From an uncultured Cocleimonas sp. (lineage in GTDB: Bacteria > Pseudomonadota > Gammaproteobacteria > Thiotrichales > Thiotrichaceae), in NCBI RefSeq assembly GCF_947495625.1, contig NZ_CANLZW010000013.1, positions 1 to 64,000 of the forward strand: a stretch of DNA of 64,000 nucleotides, in the 5' to 3' direction. The position numbers and the translations under genes were made by a program. Numbering within the stretch: the first letter of the stretch is position 1; every line of letters starts with the position of its first letter. This document shows, piece after piece, positions 1 through 9,570 of this stretch. The notes beneath the pieces are model-generated. The model saw only the letters and a list, made by a program, of their open reading frames with translations, ran no database searches and was not told the DNA's origin.

Positions 1-1
1 A

Positions 2-106
2 GCCATCTGTGCTGTTATGCGTAAAATGCTGCTTGCTATGCATGGCATGTTGAAAGAGAACAAGCCTTTTGATGGTATACGGTTTTATGATTTAGTAGCA
101 TCGTGA
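2..106 (+). mobile_element. IS110-family transposase, C-terminal fragment (cut by window edge)
   Basis: An open frame runs in from the left edge and stops at TGA 104-106, giving 34 residues. The segment AVMRKMLLAMHGMLKENKPF resembles the conserved C-terminal end of IS110/IS1111-type transposases (A-x-x-RK-L-L followed by K-x-x-KPFD). Whether the rest of the gene is intact cannot be seen. No terminal inverted repeats were recognised downstream, which fits IS110 elements, as they often lack them. Confidence 0.6.
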
Positions 107-163
107 TCCATTAGTTTTTTCTATTCGAAATGGGATTATTTACTTGACGGTGAACAGAGTATC

Positions 164-210
164 TTTAAGGCACTTTTTTAATAAAAAGTGCCTTAAAGGT
201 GGGGGGTGTC
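164..210 (+). repeat. G6 element, copy 1, with perfect 15-bp hairpin
   Basis: Perfect arms TTTAAGGCACTTTTT (164-178) and AAAAAGTGCCTTAAA (183-197) enclose a 4-base loop and run into GGTGGGGGGTGTC (198-210). It lies between the transposase tail and the end of the metallohydrolase gene, both pointing into it, so the hairpin could also act as a bidirectional terminator. Confidence 0.75.
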
Positions 211-246
211 ATTTCTATTGAGTTAGGCTGTTCGTTTAGCGCAATA

Positions 247-1278
247 TCACTCTAGTTCTAATGATAAATAAACCTGAAATGCATTGCGTCGATTAGCGGC
301 TTCAAAAGCAGGTAATTTTGCGTACTTTGACCAATCTACTTCTTTGTAGGCTTCATCAAAATCAATCATCTCCTCCACGGCAATAGCCATTTTTTCACGC
401 ATATAGGCTAAATACTCTCGTGTTAATGTAATTGCTTTTTGCGGGTCTTTTGCCGCAGGGCCATGACCGGGAACCAATGCTGTTACCTGATTGGTTTCCA
501 GACTTTGCAAAGTCTCAAGCCAGTGTTTTGTATGGTTTCCTATAAAGGGCACTCGACCTTCAAACAGGATATCACCGGTAAAAAGCACCTTGTCGTTTTC
601 AACGAATAGGGTTAAATCAGCATCAGAGTGAGCTTTGCCAATGACATTGATGGTGAAATCAATATTGCCGACAGTAAACTTTTCCGTATCATCCAGAATC
701 GTATCGGGTTTGACGATGTAGGTGTTTTCATTCACCCAGGGGTCCAGTGAAAATTGTCTTTCTTCGAGTCGGCTACTGGCAACTTCTGAATCGATATATT
801 CATAAATACCATCTGGCGCAATAATTTCTGCGCCTTGTTCCTTGAATACCTGCAAGCCATAAATATGATCAGCGTGATAATGACTGACAACCACTTTAAC
901 GATAGGTTGATCCGTTATTTCACGTATTTTCTGCAGTAGCTTATTCGCTAAAGAAGGTGTTCCCAGCGCATCAAATAACACCACGCCAGCATCTGTGATT
1001 ACTACTCCAGCATTTGAGATAAAACCCGCATTATCCGTAGCGATACCTGCCTTGCCTTGGACGTAATAGCTGTGTTCGCCAACTTTAACTAGCTTCATAT
1101 CAACGTCAACATCTGCGTATTTAGACTTTACCGGAGTCGAAGTTTTATCAGAAGCTTCTGCCGCAATGGCATCACTTATAGGCATAAATTTGGTTTTACA
1201 ATAACTGCCAATGACCACGCTACTAATCACCATTGCGGCAAATAGGTAGAAAACTGAACGTGAGTTTTTTAATTTCAT
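247..1278 (-). CDS. MBL-fold metallo-hydrolase, membrane-anchored or exported
   Basis: A 343-residue metallo-beta-lactamase-fold hydrolase. An N-terminal hydrophobic segment (about residues 9-26) indicates export or anchoring. The zinc ligands are all visible: HYHADH at 133-138, His217 in AHSDAD, Asp236 in TGD and His272 in GHG. The substrate is not predictable from sequence; relatives include class B beta-lactamase-like and quinoprotein-associated hydrolases. It follows rsmG by 28 bp on the same strand, so it is probably the last gene of an mnmG-rsmG operon, a place where parA is common in gammaproteobacteria. A G6 repeat lies just beyond its stop codon. Confidence 0.85.
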   Translation of the reverse strand: MKLKNSRSVFYLFAAMVISSVVIGSYCKTKFMPISDAIAAEASDKTSTPVKSKYADVDVDMKLVKVGEHSYYVQGKAGIATDNAGFISNAGVVITDAGVVLFDALGTPSLANKLLQKIREITDQPIVKVVVSHYHADHIYGLQVFKEQGAEIIAPDGIYEYIDSEVASSRLEERQFSLDPWVNENTYIVKPDTILDDTEKFTVGNIDFTINVIGKAHSDADLTLFVENDKVLFTGDILFEGRVPFIGNHTKHWLETLQSLETNQVTALVPGHGPAAKDPQKAITLTREYLAYMREKMAIAVEEMIDFDEAYKEVDWSKYAKLPAFEAANRRNAFQVYLSLELE

Positions 1279-1306
1279 GTTTGGTCCTGTACTTAGTTTA
1301 AAGTTT

Positions 1307-1933
1307 TTACTTACTCATTGTAAATTCAAGTAAGTGACGCTCTCCATCAACAAAAGGAACGGTCATTGAATGTGATTGAGTCAATGTATATTGCTTAGGA
1401 ATATACTGTAATTCAGCTTCAGGATACTGTCCCTTCATGGCATATAAAATGCCATTTGCAGCAAGTGGTGCTGATGAGCCTTTAAGAAAGTCATACACAG
1501 AAGCAAATGCGCGACTAATAATCGCATCGTATTTGATATCAGAATCCCAGCTTTCTATGCGTGCTTGGGCAACCTTGGTATTTTTTAAACCCAACTCAAT
1601 AATCGCCTGTTGAATAAAACGGGTTTTTTTACCGTTTGTATCGACAGCCATAAACTCACGATCCGGCTGCATAATCGCCAATGGAATCGTAGGCAAACCC
1701 GCGCCACTGCCTACATCTAAACAGTTATCGCCTTTAATGAAATCAGCGACCACAAGGCTATCGAATATGTGTAAGGGAATCATATCCTCAACCTCACGAA
1801 CTGCTGTGAGGTTGTAGGTTTTATTCCAGCGATTAAGCATCTCAACGTATTGTTTAAGTTGCGATAATTGTGCTTCAGTAAGGTGGCAATCTAATTGTTT
1901 TAGACCTTGCTCCCAAAGTTGATCTTGCGACAC
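1307..1933 (-). CDS. rsmG: 16S rRNA (guanine(527)-N7)-methyltransferase RsmG
   Basis: RsmG (GidB) uses S-adenosylmethionine to methylate N7 of G527 in 16S rRNA; its loss gives low-level streptomycin resistance in other bacteria. The protein is 208 residues, the usual length. Family signatures are NKTYNLTA at 37-44 and the SAM-binding loop LDVGSGAGLP at 72-81. The gene starts 27 bp after the mnmG stop codon on the same strand, the classical mnmG-rsmG arrangement. This pair is normally close to the chromosomal origin in gammaproteobacteria. Confidence 0.97.
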   Translation of the reverse strand: MSQDQLWEQGLKQLDCHLTEAQLSQLKQYVEMLNRWNKTYNLTAVREVEDMIPLHIFDSLVVADFIKGDNCLDVGSGAGLPTIPLAIMQPDREFMAVDTNGKKTRFIQQAIIELGLKNTKVAQARIESWDSDIKYDAIISRAFASVYDFLKGSSAPLAANGILYAMKGQYPEAELQYIPKQYTLTQSHSMTVPFVDGERHLLEFTMSK

Positions 1934-1960
1934 GTATAAGGTTCTCTTTTATGAACTAGT

Positions 1961-3850
1961 CTAACTAGCTTTCTGATAACGGTGTTTCTTCAAATGCACC
2001 ATTAGAATAGAAATAGTCGCTGGTGTAATGCCAGGGATACGCGAAGCTTGTCCAATCGTCGTAGGCTTTTGATCTTGTAGCTTTTGTAATGCTTCATTAG
2101 AAAGGCCACCTTTGATCGTTGCGTAATCAAAATCATCCGGCAGAACTGTTTCTTCATGATTCTTTTGCTTATCAATTTCTAACTGTTGGCGATCGATATA
2201 ACCCGCGTATTTAAACTGTACTTCGACTTGCTCCGCAACTTTTGGGTCTTCAACCGCTGGACCAAATTTATCGATAGACATCAAATCAGCATAGCTAACG
2301 TTAGGTCTTCTCAATAATTCGTTTAAACGATATTCGCGACTTAAAGAGCCTTTGAAAATACGCTCATTCTGATCTGCGTTTACATCAGCAGGATGTAATA
2401 CGGTATCGCGTAAACGTTGCATTTCGAGTTCGACTTGCTCGCGTTTGATATTGAATGCGCGCCAGCGTTCTTCATCAACTAAGCCAATCTTGTAACCAAT
2501 TTCAGTTAAACGTAAATCTGCATTGTCTTCACGCAATAACAGACGATGCTCAGCACGGCTGGTGAACATACGGTAAGGCTCTTGCGTGCCGTGGGTGATT
2601 AAGTCATCAACCATTACACCGATATAAGCATCACTGCGTTTCGGGAACCATGAATCTTTACCCTGAACTTGAAGTGCTGCATTAGTCGCTGCAAGCAAAC
2701 CCTGAGCGCCAGCTTCTTCGTAACCGGTCGTGCCATTGATTTGACCAGCAAAAAACAGTCCATCAATAAATTTGGTTTCAAGCGTTGGTTTAAGATCGCG
2801 CGGATCAAAGAAATCATACTCGATCGCATAGCCAGGTCGGGTGATATGCGCGTTCTCAAAACCTTCGATAGAGCGAATAAATTCAAACTGCACATCAAAC
2901 GGCATACTGGTTGAAATACCGTTAGGGTAGATTTCGTAAGTATTTAAACCTTCAGGCTCGATGAATATCTGGTGACTGTCTTTATCTGCAAAGCGCACAA
3001 TCTTGTCTTCGATAGAAGGACAATAGCGTGGACCAACACCATCGATGACACCTGAATAAAGCGGCGAACGATCTAGGCTCGCACGAATAATGTCGTGGGT
3101 GCGCGAATTGGTGTATGTGATGTGACAAGAAATCTGCTCTGGGTGATCTTCCTTCTTTCCCATGTATGAAAACGTAGGAATAGGAGTATCGCCAGGCTGC
3201 TCTTGTAGTTTGCTGTAATCGATACTGCGCGAATCGATACGTGCAGGTGTTCCGGTTTTTAAACGGTCTACTCTAAACGGCATTTCGCGTAAACGATCAG
3301 CTAAAGCAATCGATGGTGGATCACCCATGCGCCCGCCGGAATGATTTTCCATACCGATGTGAATTTTACCGCCGAGGAAAGTTCCTACAGTAAGAACAAC
3401 GGCCTTGGCTTTGAATTTAAGACCCATTTCGGTACTCACACCAACCACTCGATCATTTTCAATAATTAAGTCGTCAACACCTTGCATAAAGATTTGAAGG
3501 TTTTCTTCGGCTTCGACCATTTCGCGAATTGCCGCTTTGTACAAAGAGCGATCAGCTTGTGCACGTGTTGCACGAACCGCTGGGCCTTTGCTCGCATTTA
3601 GCGTGCGAAACTGGATGCCGCCTTTATCAGCTGCATGAGCCATTGCACCACCCAGTGCATCGATTTCTTTTACGATATGGCCTTTGCCTATACCGCCGAT
3701 GGCAGGGTTACAACTCATCTGTCCAATGGTTTCAATATTATGGGTGAGTAATAATGTTTTCAGTCCCATGCGCGCAGGCGCAAGAGCAGCTTCAGTGCCG
3801 GCGTGACCGCCGCCGATGATAATGACATCGAAAGATTCTGTATAGAACAT
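1961..3850 (-). CDS. mnmG: tRNA uridine 5-carboxymethylaminomethyl modification enzyme MnmG
   Basis: MnmG (GidA) is an FAD protein that works with MnmE to make the 5-carboxymethylaminomethyl group on wobble uridine 34 of several tRNAs. At 629 residues it is full length. The FAD-binding GGGHAG motif is at residues 13-18 and the conserved CNPAIGG at 47-53. The C-terminal helical domain that contacts MnmE ends with the conserved SRIPGITPA segment. It is the first gene of a leftward operon with rsmG; mnmE is not in the window. Only 112 bp separate it from the divergent kinase-like gene, so its promoter lies there. Confidence 0.98.
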   Translation of the reverse strand: MFYTESFDVIIIGGGHAGTEAALAPARMGLKTLLLTHNIETIGQMSCNPAIGGIGKGHIVKEIDALGGAMAHAADKGGIQFRTLNASKGPAVRATRAQADRSLYKAAIREMVEAEENLQIFMQGVDDLIIENDRVVGVSTEMGLKFKAKAVVLTVGTFLGGKIHIGMENHSGGRMGDPPSIALADRLREMPFRVDRLKTGTPARIDSRSIDYSKLQEQPGDTPIPTFSYMGKKEDHPEQISCHITYTNSRTHDIIRASLDRSPLYSGVIDGVGPRYCPSIEDKIVRFADKDSHQIFIEPEGLNTYEIYPNGISTSMPFDVQFEFIRSIEGFENAHITRPGYAIEYDFFDPRDLKPTLETKFIDGLFFAGQINGTTGYEEAGAQGLLAATNAALQVQGKDSWFPKRSDAYIGVMVDDLITHGTQEPYRMFTSRAEHRLLLREDNADLRLTEIGYKIGLVDEERWRAFNIKREQVELEMQRLRDTVLHPADVNADQNERIFKGSLSREYRLNELLRRPNVSYADLMSIDKFGPAVEDPKVAEQVEVQFKYAGYIDRQQLEIDKQKNHEETVLPDDFDYATIKGGLSNEALQKLQDQKPTTIGQASRIPGITPATISILMVHLKKHRYQKAS

Positions 3851-3962
3851 AGTAGGAGCAGATGTTAAAGTTAATTAGCAGGGCATTATATAGTAAACAC
3901 TCTTGTTTTGAAAAATACCTTATACTCTCTAATACCTAATCTAGCGCGATTTACGTAAATTC

Positions 3963-4871
3963 ATGAAGCAAAACCATAATAAGAAAATACCAGCAGCGCT
4001 GATTGAAACATTGCCAAACGGAATAGCGGCTGAAAATGCCGAATTTATTCCACAACGTTTTGCAGACAGTACCCATGATTTATGGCGTTTGAAATCTACA
4101 CAGGATAATTATTTTCTGAAAGTGTGCAGCAATACTGAATCGCCTTTCTGGCAGATTATGCAGCAGCTTTTTGGGGTTGATTTACGGGACGATATTGCAA
4201 GCTTCAACGCCTTATATGGGCATATTTCATCACTGACCTCATTAAAAATACCTGAACTGATTCAATCCCAAAGCAGCAGGCAACATGGGTCGTATATTTT
4301 AACGCCTGAAGTAGATGGTTCAGTCCCGGATAATTCAAAAATCAGCGTTGGAATAGTTGAGCAACTGGCTCAACATCTCGCCAATCTCCATCAAGATCGA
4401 CAGGATAATTGGGGGTTAATACATCAACCAATATACAAAAGTGGTCATTGGGTACTACGTTTGATTGATACTTTAGAAAAAAGTGCTCATAAGTGGGGGG
4501 GTGACAAAACAACAGACAATGCATATCTGAATGCTGCATTAGACGCGTGTAAGCAGTTAAATGTTAATGAATTTGTTCCTATGATGCCTGATTTGCGCTG
4601 GGATCAGTTTTTAATCACAAAGAACAATTCCGAATTGATACTGCTAGATCTAGACGCGTTTGTATTGGCTCCGCGAGAACTGGATTTTGTGTTGCTGGAG
4701 TATTTGCTAGATCAACAACAATTTGAGTGTTTTGTTGAAGTCTATTCCGAACATCACACTATTCCTGAGCTGAAATATGCGCGTCCTGTTTATCGTTTAT
4801 TGTTGTTTTATATGGAAGTGCTGGGCGAGCAGGATATTGATAAATGGATGAATGCAGCGCATCGCTTTTAA
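3963..4871 (+). CDS. Aminoglycoside phosphotransferase-fold (APH-like) protein, substrate unknown
   Basis: A 302-residue protein of the APH/choline-kinase fold. Visible are HLANLHQ (138-144), a catalytic-loop-like segment PDLRWDQFL (209-217) in place of the usual HGDLHxxN, and DLDAF (229-233) matching the metal-binding DFE-type motif. The altered catalytic loop lacks the standard His and Asn, so phosphotransfer activity is uncertain. It is divergent from mnmG. A G6 repeat lies in frame inside the gene and encodes residues SAHKWGGD (174-181). A second copy overlaps the stop codon, so the last bases of the gene come from a repeat. Confidence 0.7.
   Translation: MKQNHNKKIPAALIETLPNGIAAENAEFIPQRFADSTHDLWRLKSTQDNYFLKVCSNTESPFWQIMQQLFGVDLRDDIASFNALYGHISSLTSLKIPELIQSQSSRQHGSYILTPEVDGSVPDNSKISVGIVEQLAQHLANLHQDRQDNWGLIHQPIYKSGHWVLRLIDTLEKSAHKWGGDKTTDNAYLNAALDACKQLNVNEFVPMMPDLRWDQFLITKNNSELILLDLDAFVLAPRELDFVLLEYLLDQQQFECFVEVYSEHHTIPELKYARPVYRLLLFYMEVLGEQDIDKWMNAAHRF
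4477..4505 (+). repeat. G6 element, copy 2, in frame inside the APH-like gene
   Basis: AAAAAAGTGCTCATAAG followed by TGGGGGGGTGAC. It is nearly identical to the intergenic copy at 36306 and is read in frame as part of the APH-like protein (…KSAHKWGGD), the same K-W-G-G-D outcome as in the DUF3999 gene. Confidence 0.8.
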
Positions 4872-4900
4872 AAAAGTGGCTTAAAGTAGGGGGGTGACTT
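4870..4900 (+). repeat. G6 element, copy 3, overlapping the APH-like stop codon
   Basis: AAAAAAGTGGC followed by TTAAAGTAGGGGGGTGACTT. It begins within the TAA stop codon of the rightward kinase-like gene and lies between two convergent genes. Confidence 0.85.
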
Positions 4901-4923
4901 AACGGAGAGCCATAATAAATTGG

Positions 4924-5202
4924 CTATTTAGTCCCCCATATTTTCGCAACCGCACGGTCTGTGCCTAAAGTGCCTATCACTAAACACAGTAAACCACCCA
5001 AAAAGAATACTAAAAAAGGGATGATTGCACCCATTAATGAGCTAGCCAATCCGCCAGCAACCGTAACCAATGACAAGAGTATAAATAGACAACCCACTAC
5101 ATTTAATATAGTTCTATGGGATTTTTTGTAATTATAGGGGCCTTCTCCCGACTCAAATAATTTAAGAATAGGGGAAAGTAGTGTTCTAAACGATAATTTC
5201 AT
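4924..5202 (-). CDS. Small two-helix membrane protein, unknown function
   Basis: A 92-residue protein with a soluble N-terminal third containing SGEGPYNYKKSH and two hydrophobic segments (about 33-53 and 58-80) joined by a short Gly-rich turn, so probably an inner-membrane hairpin. I do not recognise a named family. Both neighbours are separated by short gaps, and a G6 repeat sits just past its stop. It is probably real, given its leading-strand orientation and coherent membrane profile, but no role can be assigned. Confidence 0.6.
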   Translation of the reverse strand: MKLSFRTLLSPILKLFESGEGPYNYKKSHRTILNVVGCLFILLSLVTVAGGLASSLMGAIIPFLVFFLGGLLCLVIGTLGTDRAVAKIWGTK

Positions 5203-5297
5203 AAATAGTTTCAGTGATGCAATTGTAAGCCGAATAATACCTAGCGACTTGCAATATTGCGAATGCTAACTGATCGTTTTTTCATGTTGATTCCCAC

Positions 5298-6437
5298 TTA
5301 TGATTCTGGTGTCAGTCTAAGCAAGCGCCCATTTCTTCCATCTTTCAGAACCCATATTGCGCCTTTAGGTCCTTGTTCAACTTCGCGAATGCGATTGTTC
5401 ATGTCGAAGCGTTCGACTTCCTGAGCTTGGTCTCCGTCTATTTTAATACGAAGCAACGATCTTGATCGTAGTCCACCAATAAATGCATTGCCCTGCCATT
5501 TAGGAAATACCGAACCGGAATATATGATCAGTCCAGAAGGCGCAATCGTGGGCACCCAGTAGGCTTCGGGCGCATTGAATTCTGGGCGCGTGTCATGATC
5601 AGGGATGGGAATACCGGAATAATTATCACCCCAGGAAACAATCGGCCAGCCATAATTATCGCCACGAGTCGTCAGGTTTAATTCATCTCCGTCTCTTGGA
5701 CCCATTTCGTGCGTCCAAAGTTTGCCCTGCTTATCGAAAGAGATACCCAACATGTTTCGATGTCCTAATGACCAGAAAGATTTTGCTAGCTCGCCCTTGT
5801 TTTGAAAGGGATTGTCATTTGGTACTGAGCCGTCATCGTTTAATCGAATAACTTTGCCTAAGTTTTGATTCCAGTCTTGTGCCGGTGTTTGTTTTTGTCG
5901 ATCACCCGAAGTGATGAATAGATATCCATCGGGGCTGAATGCCATTCGATGCGAATAATGACCACTGCCAGTAACTTTGGGTGTCTGTCGCCAAATAACT
6001 TCAAGGTTTTCCAGCTTAGGTTTGGCTGCAGGAAGCTGTAGCTTTGCTTTGGCAACAACAGCGCCTTTTTTCCCTGCTGAATCTTGCTCAGCATAGGATA
6101 AGTATACCCAATGGTTTTTCTGGTATTGAGGGTGAAGAATAATGTCACCCAAGCCACCTTGACCGCCATAAGCGACTTCGGGTAACCCTGCCACTTTAGT
6201 TTTAGAACCATTTTTGAGATTCACTAACAGTAACTTTCCTGCTTTTTCAGTGATCAATAGATTTTCATCTGATAGAAAAGTCATGGCCCAGGGTTGATTG
6301 AATTCACCAAAGCTCCCAGCTTCGAGGCTAGAACCTTTATCACTTTTGAAAATATCATCAACAGCGTTGGCGAAACTGCTCAATGAAAACAGAGCGAGTA
6401 ACAGCGTTAAATTAGTCAGTAAACGAGGTGGTTGCAT
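5298..6437 (-). CDS. PQQ-dependent aldose/sorbosone-type sugar dehydrogenase, periplasmic
   Basis: A 379-residue beta-propeller protein of the glucose/sorbosone dehydrogenase family (soluble aldose sugar dehydrogenase, YliI-like). It has a clear Sec signal peptide ending about residue 25 (FANA). Typical family segments are [33 protein letters not shown] and GDNYGWP, which supply PQQ and calcium ligands. It would oxidise free sugars in the periplasm and pass electrons to the quinone pool. It stands alone as a transcription unit. Upstream (6499-6515) is a small inverted repeat, AGACTTC-CAA-GAAGTCT, that could be an operator. Confidence 0.88.
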   Translation of the reverse strand: MQPPRLLTNLTLLLALFSLSSFANAVDDIFKSDKGSSLEAGSFGEFNQPWAMTFLSDENLLITEKAGKLLLVNLKNGSKTKVAGLPEVAYGGQGGLGDIILHPQYQKNHWVYLSYAEQDSAGKKGAVVAKAKLQLPAAKPKLENLEVIWRQTPKVTGSGHYSHRMAFSPDGYLFITSGDRQKQTPAQDWNQNLGKVIRLNDDGSVPNDNPFQNKGELAKSFWSLGHRNMLGISFDKQGKLWTHEMGPRDGDELNLTTRGDNYGWPIVSWGDNYSGIPIPDHDTRPEFNAPEAYWVPTIAPSGLIIYSGSVFPKWQGNAFIGGLRSRSLLRIKIDGDQAQEVERFDMNNRIREVEQGPKGAIWVLKDGRNGRLLRLTPES

Positions 6438-6612
6438 AATTCTCTCAAGGTTGAAATAGGTTTTTAAGTCCTGAAGACTTCATGTTCTCAGTAAAAATAG
6501 ACTTCCAAGAAGTCTGTCAGTTCACTTTGGAAATGTTTAAATGTTGTACATGGACAATCTGCTTTAGTGAAATTTAGGTCAGTGCGATACGCATAAGAAC
6601 GTTTTTATGGTT

Positions 6613-6954
6613 TTAAGAAAAGATCCCTAAACATGCCCAAAAGCTACATTCACTGCCAATACATAAGTAATGATCATTGTTTTTAGTACTTTTCTTTTTA
6701 TCTGTGCCCTCTGTATTTTCTGCTTCTTCTTTTTTCTTCTCGGTGGCTAAATGTAAATGCGCGTTTTTACATGCTTTAAACTGGGCAGAAATTTCAGGGA
6801 GTAAATTCCTTTGGGGTGAATTTTGAATGATGGAATACACTCTTCTGGAACAAGAACCATTCTGATGTAGTACACCGTAGGCACAACTGAAACGTTTATG
6901 AGGTGAAACATATCTTTGGTAGAACGTAATTAAGCTTAAGAAAATTCTTCTCAT
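6613..6954 (-). CDS. YidD-like membrane insertion efficiency factor, divergent
   Basis: A 113-residue protein. The first about 50 residues match YidD (the small protein linked to YidC-mediated insertion): an N-terminal hydrophobic helix, FYQRYVSPHKRFSCAYG (12-28) in place of the usual LYQRxISP…CRFxPTCS, then SCSRRVYSIIQ. The tail differs from canonical YidD: a charged, low-complexity Lys/Glu segment (about 72-92) and a Cys-containing end. It is not next to rnpA or yidC, so it may be a paralogue rather than the housekeeping copy. Confidence 0.65.
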   Translation of the reverse strand: MRRIFLSLITFYQRYVSPHKRFSCAYGVLHQNGSCSRRVYSIIQNSPQRNLLPEISAQFKACKNAHLHLATEKKKEEAENTEGTDKKKSTKNNDHYLCIGSECSFWACLGIFS

Positions 6955-7000
6955 GTTTGCAGTCCTCTCTTTTTATATTATTTCTCTTTATTTATTTCAC

Positions 7001-7813
7001 TTAATTATTGAATCCCGTGGGATTGTTTTTAATAAGCGCTTTTAGTTCTTTTAACTCATTCCTTATTAATTGAAGCTCATGCTTGGTTGAGTCGTCTGTG
7101 ATTTGTAGCTCACCAATAATATTTTCTTCTTCGGCTTCTTTCATTTCATTCATGGCATCTACGACGATGGCAATTATTAAATTCACGATAATAAATGTGG
7201 CCAGAAAGATAAAGGGCACAAAAAATACCCAGGCTAAAGGATAGGTTTCCATCACAGGGCGAACGATTCCCATCGACCAGGATTCGAGGGTCATGATCTG
7301 GAATAGGGTATAAAAGGATTCACCCAGTGTGCCGAACCACTGAGGAAATGTATCGCCAAAAAGCTGCGTTGACATAATCGCGAATATATAGAAAAACAGC
7401 GTTAGCAAGCCACCAATGGAGGCAATACCGGGAATCACAGTGACTAAAGCCGTGGTGATTTTTCGCATTTGTGGTACTACAGATACCAGACGCAATAGTC
7501 TTAATACTCTTAAAATTCTAAGAATTTCAAATCCGGCACTGGCAGGCACTAAGGAGATAGCAACGATGAAAAAGTCGAATAAGGACCATGCGTCTTTGAA
7601 AAATGCTGATCTGTGAATATAAATTCTCAGTGAAACTTCGATAGTGAAAATGCTGATGACAAAGATGTTAAACCATTTAAAAAAACTGCCGTAATTTGCA
7701 GCCATTTGCTTCGATGTTTCAAGCCCCATGGTTATACCATTAAGGATAATCAGGCTGATAATGAAGTTCTGAAAGGTGGAGCTTTCGATGAATTTTTTAA
7801 TAGAGTGATACAT
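7001..7813 (-). CDS. Bacterial voltage-gated sodium channel (NavBac/NaChBac type)
   Basis: A 270-residue single-domain six-helix channel subunit, expected to form homotetramers in the inner membrane. S4 carries arginines every third residue (Arg99, 102, 105, 108). The pore has the sodium-selectivity signature TLESWS at 175-180, as in NaChBac-type channels. S6 (about 193-221) is followed by an acidic neck and a C-terminal amphipathic coiled-coil (about 241-262), both typical of the family. Such channels are mostly known from marine and alkaliphilic bacteria, where they link sodium entry to pH homeostasis and motility. It is followed closely by the YidD-like gene. Confidence 0.93.
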   Translation of the reverse strand: MYHSIKKFIESSTFQNFIISLIILNGITMGLETSKQMAANYGSFFKWFNIFVISIFTIEVSLRIYIHRSAFFKDAWSLFDFFIVAISLVPASAGFEILRILRVLRLLRLVSVVPQMRKITTALVTVIPGIASIGGLLTLFFYIFAIMSTQLFGDTFPQWFGTLGESFYTLFQIMTLESWSMGIVRPVMETYPLAWVFFVPFIFLATFIIVNLIIAIVVDAMNEMKEAEEENIIGELQITDDSTKHELQLIRNELKELKALIKNNPTGFNN

Positions 7814-7949
7814 GTCTGCAGCGAGCTAAATGTTTAGGTGGGATTGGAACCTTACAACCTTATGTCGCTATAAGGTTCCAGAATCTAAAAGTTTCGAGGG
7901 TGTGGTGTCTACTTAACTCAAAAGAGTATGACGAAACCGATTAGAAGAG

Positions 7950-8657
7950 TTACTTCTCTACGATTTCTGTAGCGAGAATTTCTTCAAAACCAAGCCCGGT
8001 AAGGCCATTAATGGTACGCCATAGGTAGTACAAAATCGCCATCATCATAATCATGGATGGGATCGCAATCATCGGGTAACTGTATAAAGTCAGTTGTCCG
8101 AGTTCTTCGTTAAAAGCGGTACTACCAGAAGGGCTGGTGACGATCCATTTAGCCAGAACGTAATTCATGATTGCAGAAAAGACAAACGTACCAGCAAACA
8201 GGTAATTAGCCTTCATCAAACGGTTTTCAAAGGCAGGTGTGCTGTTGCGTTCTTCGAGGTGTTGTTCGATTTTTTCCACATTCATTATTTTAGGATTGAA
8301 CAACAGCGTTTTCACTAATGGGTAGCGCGTAAAGGTCGACGCTAATACAGCTATACCAATCACACTGGGGACAGCCGCTTCTTTAATCGCGAGCCATTTG
8401 TTGTCTAATTCTAATAAACCAATGCCACCGGTAAGAAGCACGCTGATTAAACCGAGAAGAGCGATGAAGTTAAATTTTCTGTATTTTACTAATTCGAAAA
8501 TACCCCAGCCAAGTGGAAAGGCTAATGCAATGATGAGTGCGCCAGCTGCACCTAAATCGTTATCGCCACTGAATTTCATCAAAATTACAGAGGGTAAAAT
8601 GATACTAACTAATAGATCAATTAAGGGGCGAGGCTTATGCTCGGGGGTATTACTCAT
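7950..8657 (-). CDS. VC0807-family inner-membrane protein
   Basis: A 235-residue polytopic membrane protein with about six hydrophobic segments, resembling the uncharacterised VC0807 family found in Vibrio and other gammaproteobacteria. The N-terminal RPLIDLLVSIILPSVIL and a central charged loop, MNVEKIEQHLEER, are visible. The function is unknown. It is separated from the sodium channel by about 135 bp with no recognisable terminator, so cotranscription is possible. Confidence 0.7.
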   Translation of the reverse strand: MSNTPEHKPRPLIDLLVSIILPSVILMKFSGDNDLGAAGALIIALAFPLGWGIFELVKYRKFNFIALLGLISVLLTGGIGLLELDNKWLAIKEAAVPSVIGIAVLASTFTRYPLVKTLLFNPKIMNVEKIEQHLEERNSTPAFENRLMKANYLFAGTFVFSAIMNYVLAKWIVTSPSGSTAFNEELGQLTLYSYPMIAIPSMIMMMAILYYLWRTINGLTGLGFEEILATEIVEK

Positions 8658-8800
8658 AGTGGTTGCTTCAAATTAGATTGATTATTGGTTCTATTATATA
8701 AAAATAAGGAACTGGATTAATAGTACATCTATTTATTATGGGTATAAATACGGAAAATAACAGTGAGATTATTGATTTTCTAGCATTCAATGAATACTAG

Positions 8801-8881
8801 AAAAAGTGCCTAGCTCTGCATAAGTTCCTTAGGTCATTTTAAACAGCAAAATGAAAAGTCACTTAAAGTAGGGGGTGACCT
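8801..8881 (+). repeat. G6 element, copy 4, long form
   Basis: The reference long form: AAAAAGTGCCTAGCTCTGC at the left end, a hairpin TCATTTT (8834-8840) / AAAATGA (8848-8854), then a second stem GTCAC (8858-8862) / GTGAC (8875-8879) around TTAAAGTAGGGG. It lies just past the 3' end of the PnuT gene. Confidence 0.85.
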
Positions 8882-8904
8882 AAAGGTTGATCTAATGACT
8901 TGAA

Positions 8905-9543
8905 CTACATATAAGGATTTTCAGTGTTTGTTAAATCAGTTTCATCCAATGATTCTTTTAATGAATCACGCCATTCTTTATAGCCATAAACCGCCAGTAT
9001 CAGATAAACACCAAACATTATAATCGTGACGTAAAAGCCCGTTTGCCAATACAGATAAATAGCTGCGGCATCTATGATTATCCAGTACAGCCAATTTTCC
9101 AGAATTTTTTGTGCCATTAACCAGGTATTGATCACAGAAAATACCATCACGGCAGAATCTAAAAAGGGGAGTCGGGTTCCGCTACTGAGGTCGAGATAGT
9201 AACCAATGCCAATACTTAAGACGCTGGCGATGACAATATACGCGATATGTTTTTGCCAGCCCCATGTTTTAACTTTGAGAGTATCGTCATTATTACTATG
9301 CTTCGTCCACAGCATAAAGCCGTAGATAGCCATCGCCATATAATAGAAATTAAGGATAGCCTGCATGGGAAGTTGGCCTTCCCAAAATAGCACGGTATAA
9401 ATAAGTGTGCTGACAAATGCCGTTGGCCAGCACCAGATAGACTCTTTCGCTGCCAAGATCACATAGGCGATACCGAGAGTCGTGGCAAAAACTTCCCAGC
9501 CAGATAAGGCCAGGAAAGCTTCAACGATAGCATCTGTTGTCAT
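8905..9543 (-). CDS. pnuT: PnuC-family transporter, probable thiamine transporter PnuT
   Basis: A 212-residue inner-membrane protein with about seven hydrophobic helices and the PnuC-family WCWP motif (37-40) in ESIWCWPTAFVSTLIY. PnuC homologues carry vitamins by facilitated diffusion followed by phosphorylation. It is the third gene of an operon led by a TPP riboswitch, with a TonB receptor and a thiamine-binding-like protein, so thiamine (PnuT) is the likely substrate rather than nicotinamide riboside. The gap to the upstream gene is 27 bp. Substrate assignment is by context, not residues. Confidence 0.85.
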   Translation of the reverse strand: MTTDAIVEAFLALSGWEVFATTLGIAYVILAAKESIWCWPTAFVSTLIYTVLFWEGQLPMQAILNFYYMAMAIYGFMLWTKHSNNDDTLKVKTWGWQKHIAYIVIASVLSIGIGYYLDLSSGTRLPFLDSAVMVFSVINTWLMAQKILENWLYWIIIDAAAIYLYWQTGFYVTIIMFGVYLILAVYGYKEWRDSLKESLDETDLTNTENPYM

Positions 9544-9570
9544 AGCGATCTTCTTTTCAATGAAACGCTA

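Noticed and set aside
8905-9543. Nicotinamide riboside transporter PnuC
   Set aside because: The TPP riboswitch and thiamine neighbours favour PnuT; no NAD genes are nearby.
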